From: JASGDB01 sp049841315
GTDB lineage: Bacteria; Bacteroidota; Bacteroidia; Flavobacteriales; Weeksellaceae
Assembly (NCBI GenBank): GCA_049841315.1
Contig: JASGDB010000070.1
Location: 1 to 38,895 of the forward strand
DNA: 38,895 bases
Direction: 5' to 3'
The translations under genes were made by a program, and so were the position numbers. The notes beneath the pieces were generated by a model, which saw nothing but the letters and a program-made list of their open reading frames with translations, did no database searches and was not told the origin of the DNA. Shown here piece after piece: positions 36,285 through 38,895 of the stretch. How positions within the stretch are numbered: position 1 is the stretch's first letter; every line of letters starts with the position of its first letter.

Positions 36285-38276
36285 ATGAAATTCAATCTTC
36301 AATCGGAATATCAGCCGACAGGAGACCAGCCGCAGGCAATCAGTAAGTTGACCGACGGCATCCTGAAAGGTGAAAGGTATCAGACTTTGCTCGGTGTTAC
36401 CGGTTCCGGAAAAACCTTTACCGTTGCCAATGTGGTGCAGAATGTCCAGAAACCGACTTTGGTTCTGGCTCACAATAAAACATTGGCAGCGCAGCTTTTC
36501 ATGGAATTTAAGGAATTTTTTCCTGAAAATGCAGTGGAATATTTCGTATCTTATTACGATTATTACCAGCCGGAAGCCTACATCGCTTCTACGGGAACGT
36601 ATATCGAAAAAGACCTGAGTATCAATGAAGAAGTGGAAAAATTACGGCTTTCCGCTACGGCAAGTCTGCTTTCGGGGAGGCGCGATGTGCTTATTGTGGC
36701 TTCCGTTTCGTGTATTTACGGTATCGGGAATCCTACGGAATTTCATAAGTCGCTGATTTCCATTTCGATTGGCGATAAAATAACCCGAACCGACTTGCTT
36801 CATTCTTTGGTAAATGCTTTGTATGCAAGAACTTTGAATGAATTTCAAAGAGGAACATTCCGTGTAAAAGGAGATGTTATTGATGTTTTTCCTGCCTATT
36901 CCGACAATGCCATAAGGATTCAGTTTTTCGGAAACGATGTTGAAAAAATACGGACTTTCGACCCAGTTTCGGGAAATATAGAATCGGATTTTGACCAGAT
37001 TCAGATTTATCCTGCCAATCTTTTCGTAACTTCAAAAGAAACCCTAAACGGTGCAATCCGGAATATACAAGATGATTTGGTGAAGCAGGTGGAATTTTTC
37101 CAGTCGATAGAAAAACCTTTGGAGGCCAAGCGCTTGCAGGAACGGACAGAACTGGATTTGGAAATGATAAAAGAACTCGGATACTGCTCCGGAATCGAAA
37201 ATTATTCCCGATATCTCGACGGACGCGAACCGGGTTCAAGACCGTTCTGCCTTTTGGATTATTTTCCGAAAGATTATTTAATGGTGATTGATGAATCGCA
37301 CGTTACCATACCGCAGGTTCACGCGATGTACGGAGGCGACAGAAGCAGAAAGCAGTCCCTTGTGGAATACGGTTTCCGTCTTCCGGCGGCGCTGGACAAC
37401 CGTCCGCTGAAGTTTGAGGAGTTTGAATACATGCAAAATCAGGTGATTTATGTTTCGGCAACACCTGCGGATTATGAGCTTCAGCAGACCGACGGCGAAT
37501 ATGTGGAGCAGATTATCCGTCCGACAGGGCTTTTAGACCCTGTGATTGAAGTGCGCCCGACTTTGAATCAGATTGATGATTTAATGGAAGAAATCAGGAA
37601 AAGAGCCGAAGCAGACGAACGGGTTTTGGTAACGACCTTAACCAAAAAAATGGCGGAAGAACTGACCAAATATTTCACACGATTCGGAATCCGGACACGC
37701 TATATTCATTCTGATGTGGAAACGCTGGAGCGGATTCAGATTATGCAGGATTTGCGGACGGGACTTTTTGATGTGTTAATCGGGGTGAATCTTTTAAGGG
37801 AAGGTCTGGATTTACCGGAGGTTTCGCTGGTTGCAATTTTAGATGCGGACAAGGAAGGAATGCTTCGTTCCCGAAGGTCAATGATTCAGACGGTTGGTCG
37901 AGCAGCAAGGAATATCAACGGAAAAGCGATTATGTATGCGGATAAAATGACCAAATCCATGCAAGCCACCATTGACGAAACCAACTACCGCCGCGAAAAG
38001 CAGATGAAATACAACGAAGAACACGGAAAAGTTCCGCAGGCTCTGAATAAAAAAATCTCCGAAGCACTCATCGGAAGAACAAAAGATTTTCCTGATGAAA
38101 AATACACACAGAAGGAAATCCTTAAAAAAGTGGCGGAAGAAAGAGCAGCTTACGGAAGCGAAAATATAGAAAAACTGATTGTCGAAAAACAAAAGGAAAT
38201 GGAAGCGGCAGCGAAGAATCTGGATTTCATCAAAGCGGCGAAATTAAGGGATGAGATTGTGGCATTGAAAGGGTGA
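36285..38276 (+). CDS. uvrB: Excinuclease ABC subunit B
   Basis: UvrB is the damage-verifying helicase-like subunit of nucleotide excision repair; it works with UvrA and UvrC. The 663-residue product has the N-terminal GDQPQAISKLTDGI, Walker A GVTGSGKTFT, the beta-hairpin that probes the DNA (YYDYYQPEAYIASTGTYIEK), helicase motifs (DESH, VSATPADYEL, LIGVNLLREGLDLPEVSL, MIQTVGRAARNINGKAI) and the C-terminal UVR domain (EMEAAAKNLDFIKAAKLRDE) that binds UvrC. The length is normal. It has its own -7 box; the MITE lies just upstream. Confidence 0.96.
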   Translation: MKFNLQSEYQPTGDQPQAISKLTDGILKGERYQTLLGVTGSGKTFTVANVVQNVQKPTLVLAHNKTLAAQLFMEFKEFFPENAVEYFVSYYDYYQPEAYIASTGTYIEKDLSINEEVEKLRLSATASLLSGRRDVLIVASVSCIYGIGNPTEFHKSLISISIGDKITRTDLLHSLVNALYARTLNEFQRGTFRVKGDVIDVFPAYSDNAIRIQFFGNDVEKIRTFDPVSGNIESDFDQIQIYPANLFVTSKETLNGAIRNIQDDLVKQVEFFQSIEKPLEAKRLQERTELDLEMIKELGYCSGIENYSRYLDGREPGSRPFCLLDYFPKDYLMVIDESHVTIPQVHAMYGGDRSRKQSLVEYGFRLPAALDNRPLKFEEFEYMQNQVIYVSATPADYELQQTDGEYVEQIIRPTGLLDPVIEVRPTLNQIDDLMEEIRKRAEADERVLVTTLTKKMAEELTKYFTRFGIRTRYIHSDVETLERIQIMQDLRTGLFDVLIGVNLLREGLDLPEVSLVAILDADKEGMLRSRRSMIQTVGRAARNINGKAIMYADKMTKSMQATIDETNYRREKQMKYNEEHGKVPQALNKKISEALIGRTKDFPDEKYTQKEILKKVAEERAAYGSENIEKLIVEKQKEMEAAAKNLDFIKAAKLRDEIVALKG

Positions 38277-38279
38277 ATA

Positions 38280-38312
38280 TTTTTCGGCGGCGGCAAAGCC
38301 GCCGCCGAAAAA
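38280..38312. repeat. Perfect GC-rich hairpin, T5-CGGCGGCGGC/GCCGCCGCCG-A5
   Basis: The arms (38280-38294 and 38298-38312) make a 15-bp perfect stem with a 3-nt loop directly after the uvrB stop. It is unusually GC-rich for this A+T-rich DNA. No T run follows it on either strand, so it is not a classical terminator, although it may pause polymerase. Confidence 0.75.
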
Positions 38313-38384
38313 AACCGAGTATGAATCATTGTGAGGGTGTAATCTTCCCCAAAAACAGAAAAAGTTAAAAAATTACTCAATACA

Positions 38385-38414
38385 AAAAAGCCGAACAATT
38401 TTGTTCAACTTTTT
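38385..38414 (+). terminator. Possible rho-independent terminator downstream of uvrB
   Basis: AAAAAG-CC-GAACA (38385-38397) pairs with TGTTC-AA-CTTTTT (38402-38414) with a 4-nt loop and an internal loop, then a T-rich tail. Confidence 0.6.
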
Positions 38415-38449
38415 ATTTATCGCCCATCACCCCACTGCTGACGCGATCC

Positions 38450-38895
38450 CAATGTCATTAAGTTAAGCATTTTTGCAATTTATTCTCGCTGTCATGTGAG
38501 TGCTTTTTAATCTTAAAATGTTTTTTTTCACTTATTCTAAATCATCCACGTCCGATAAACATTGAATTATGGATTATTAAATTTTCAACTTACTGTAAAT
38601 CATTTGTTTAATTTTTTATTTTTACTAAATTTCAAAAACAAGCTACCAATTAAACAATAACTGTACACCGTCATCTTTGTCAATAATCCAATCTTTTTCG
38701 GGATTTTCCAGAAATTTCATCAGGTTGATATAGTTGAACAAATGAATTTTGCAAAAACTCACCAAATTTGAAAATGCCCAATGTCGTTTCAATCTCTTTT
38801 TGATGACTGCCAACAGAAGATTCACGATTAATACACAGTAAATCTGTATTTTGATGGCGTTTTCGTTGTCCCCCAAAAAATATTTCAGTGGAAAA
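38450..38895 (-). mobile_element. IS4-family insertion sequence, one end only
   Basis: The element runs off the window. Its end is probably near 38450 (CAATGTCATTAAGTTAAG), a sequence that resembles terminal repeats of IS4-type elements, but the exact boundary is uncertain because the other end is missing. About 170 bp of A+T-rich DNA separate it from the transposase stop codon. Confidence 0.65.
38643..38895 (-). CDS. IS4 family transposase, C-terminal part
   Basis: Only the last 83 codons are present. The visible sequence PLKYFLGDNENAIKIQIYCV, followed by VNLLLAVIKKRLKRHWAFSN and LVSFCKIHLFNYINLMKFLE, is the conserved C-terminal end of IS4-family DDE transposases (the group with a DUF4372 N-terminal domain). 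The catalytic DDE residues lie beyond the window. The frame is open through the edge, so the gene may well be intact. Confidence 0.85.
   Translation of the reverse strand, partial: FPLKYFLGDNENAIKIQIYCVLIVNLLLAVIKKRLKRHWAFSNLVSFCKIHLFNYINLMKFLENPEKDWIIDKDDGVQLLFNW

Noticed and set aside
1..38895. tRNA, rRNA, tmRNA or RNase P RNA genes
   Set aside because: I looked for cloverleaf-like arms, TTCGAATC-type T loops and CCA ends in the spacers and found no convincing candidate; smpB and rnpA are present without their RNA partners.

Overview
The window looks like chromosomal DNA of a flavobacterium close to Chryseobacterium (Weeksellaceae, Bacteroidota). The evidence is low G+C, the promoter box TAnnTTTG upstream of many genes, a PorX regulator of type IX secretion, a Bacteroidota-type long NusB, an OmpA protein with thrombospondin-3 repeats, an OMP_b-brl_3 outer-membrane barrel and DUF4126/DUF6624/DUF4350-type families. 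It is mostly core housekeeping DNA. I see no rRNA, tRNA, CRISPR array or prophage. Genus-level placement is inference.

Layout. 1-1.7 kb (minus): a cut-off lipoprotein gene, rpoZ and bamD. 1.7-5.1 kb: a TetR regulator (minus), then tatD-like/tcdA (overlapping), rnpA and a DUF4126 membrane protein (plus). 5.2-12.4 kb (minus): a membrane cluster transcribed SpoIIM-like > six-helix membrane protein > DUF4129 > DUF4350 > MoxR ATPase > DUF58 > frameshifted DUF6624 lipoprotein, with an RDD membrane protein diverging at its head. 12.4-16.4 kb: RDD, GNAT, YebC, the OmpA-type porin and smpB. 16.5-23.6 kb (plus): an ABC-F protein, recJ, nadD, DUF3817 and an outer-membrane barrel receptor. 23.7-28.1 kb (minus): an HTH protein, xth, DUF6624-porX and a MazF-type toxin-antitoxin pair. 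28.2-32.3 kb: an HD hydrolase, DUF2752 and aconitase. 32.4-35.3 kb (minus): nusB-DUF1573-yajC and a NifU-type protein. 35.4-38.3 kb (plus): gamma carbonic anhydrase and uvrB. The right edge cuts into an IS4-family transposase gene.

The most interesting material lies between genes and at gene starts. (1) A 248-bp element with 21-bp perfect terminal inverted repeats and a 9-bp target duplication sits just upstream of uvrB (35976-36241). (2) Three nearly identical copies of a 58-bp double-hairpin repeat occur at 7254, 18177 and 25015, one of them inside the moxR-DUF58 operon. (3) Several families of short imperfect 'word' repeats fill spacers. In two cases the word TTGAAC supplies the TTG start codon of the next gene (rnpA and the DUF3817 gene), and a third TTG start (DUF58) directly follows repeat DNA. 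(4) A 13-A tract just after the lipobox cysteine puts a DUF6624 lipoprotein out of frame, which could be phase variation, slippage, decay or a sequencing error. (5) A second DUF6624 lipoprotein appears to share an operon with porX. (6) The ABC-F protein has one intact and one doubly degenerate composite ATP site. (7) Several TAnnTTTG boxes lie 3-7 bases before the ATG, which suggests leaderless mRNAs.

I do not see a complete new defence or biosynthetic system. The best candidates for undescribed biology are the repeat families and the DUF6624/PorX link.
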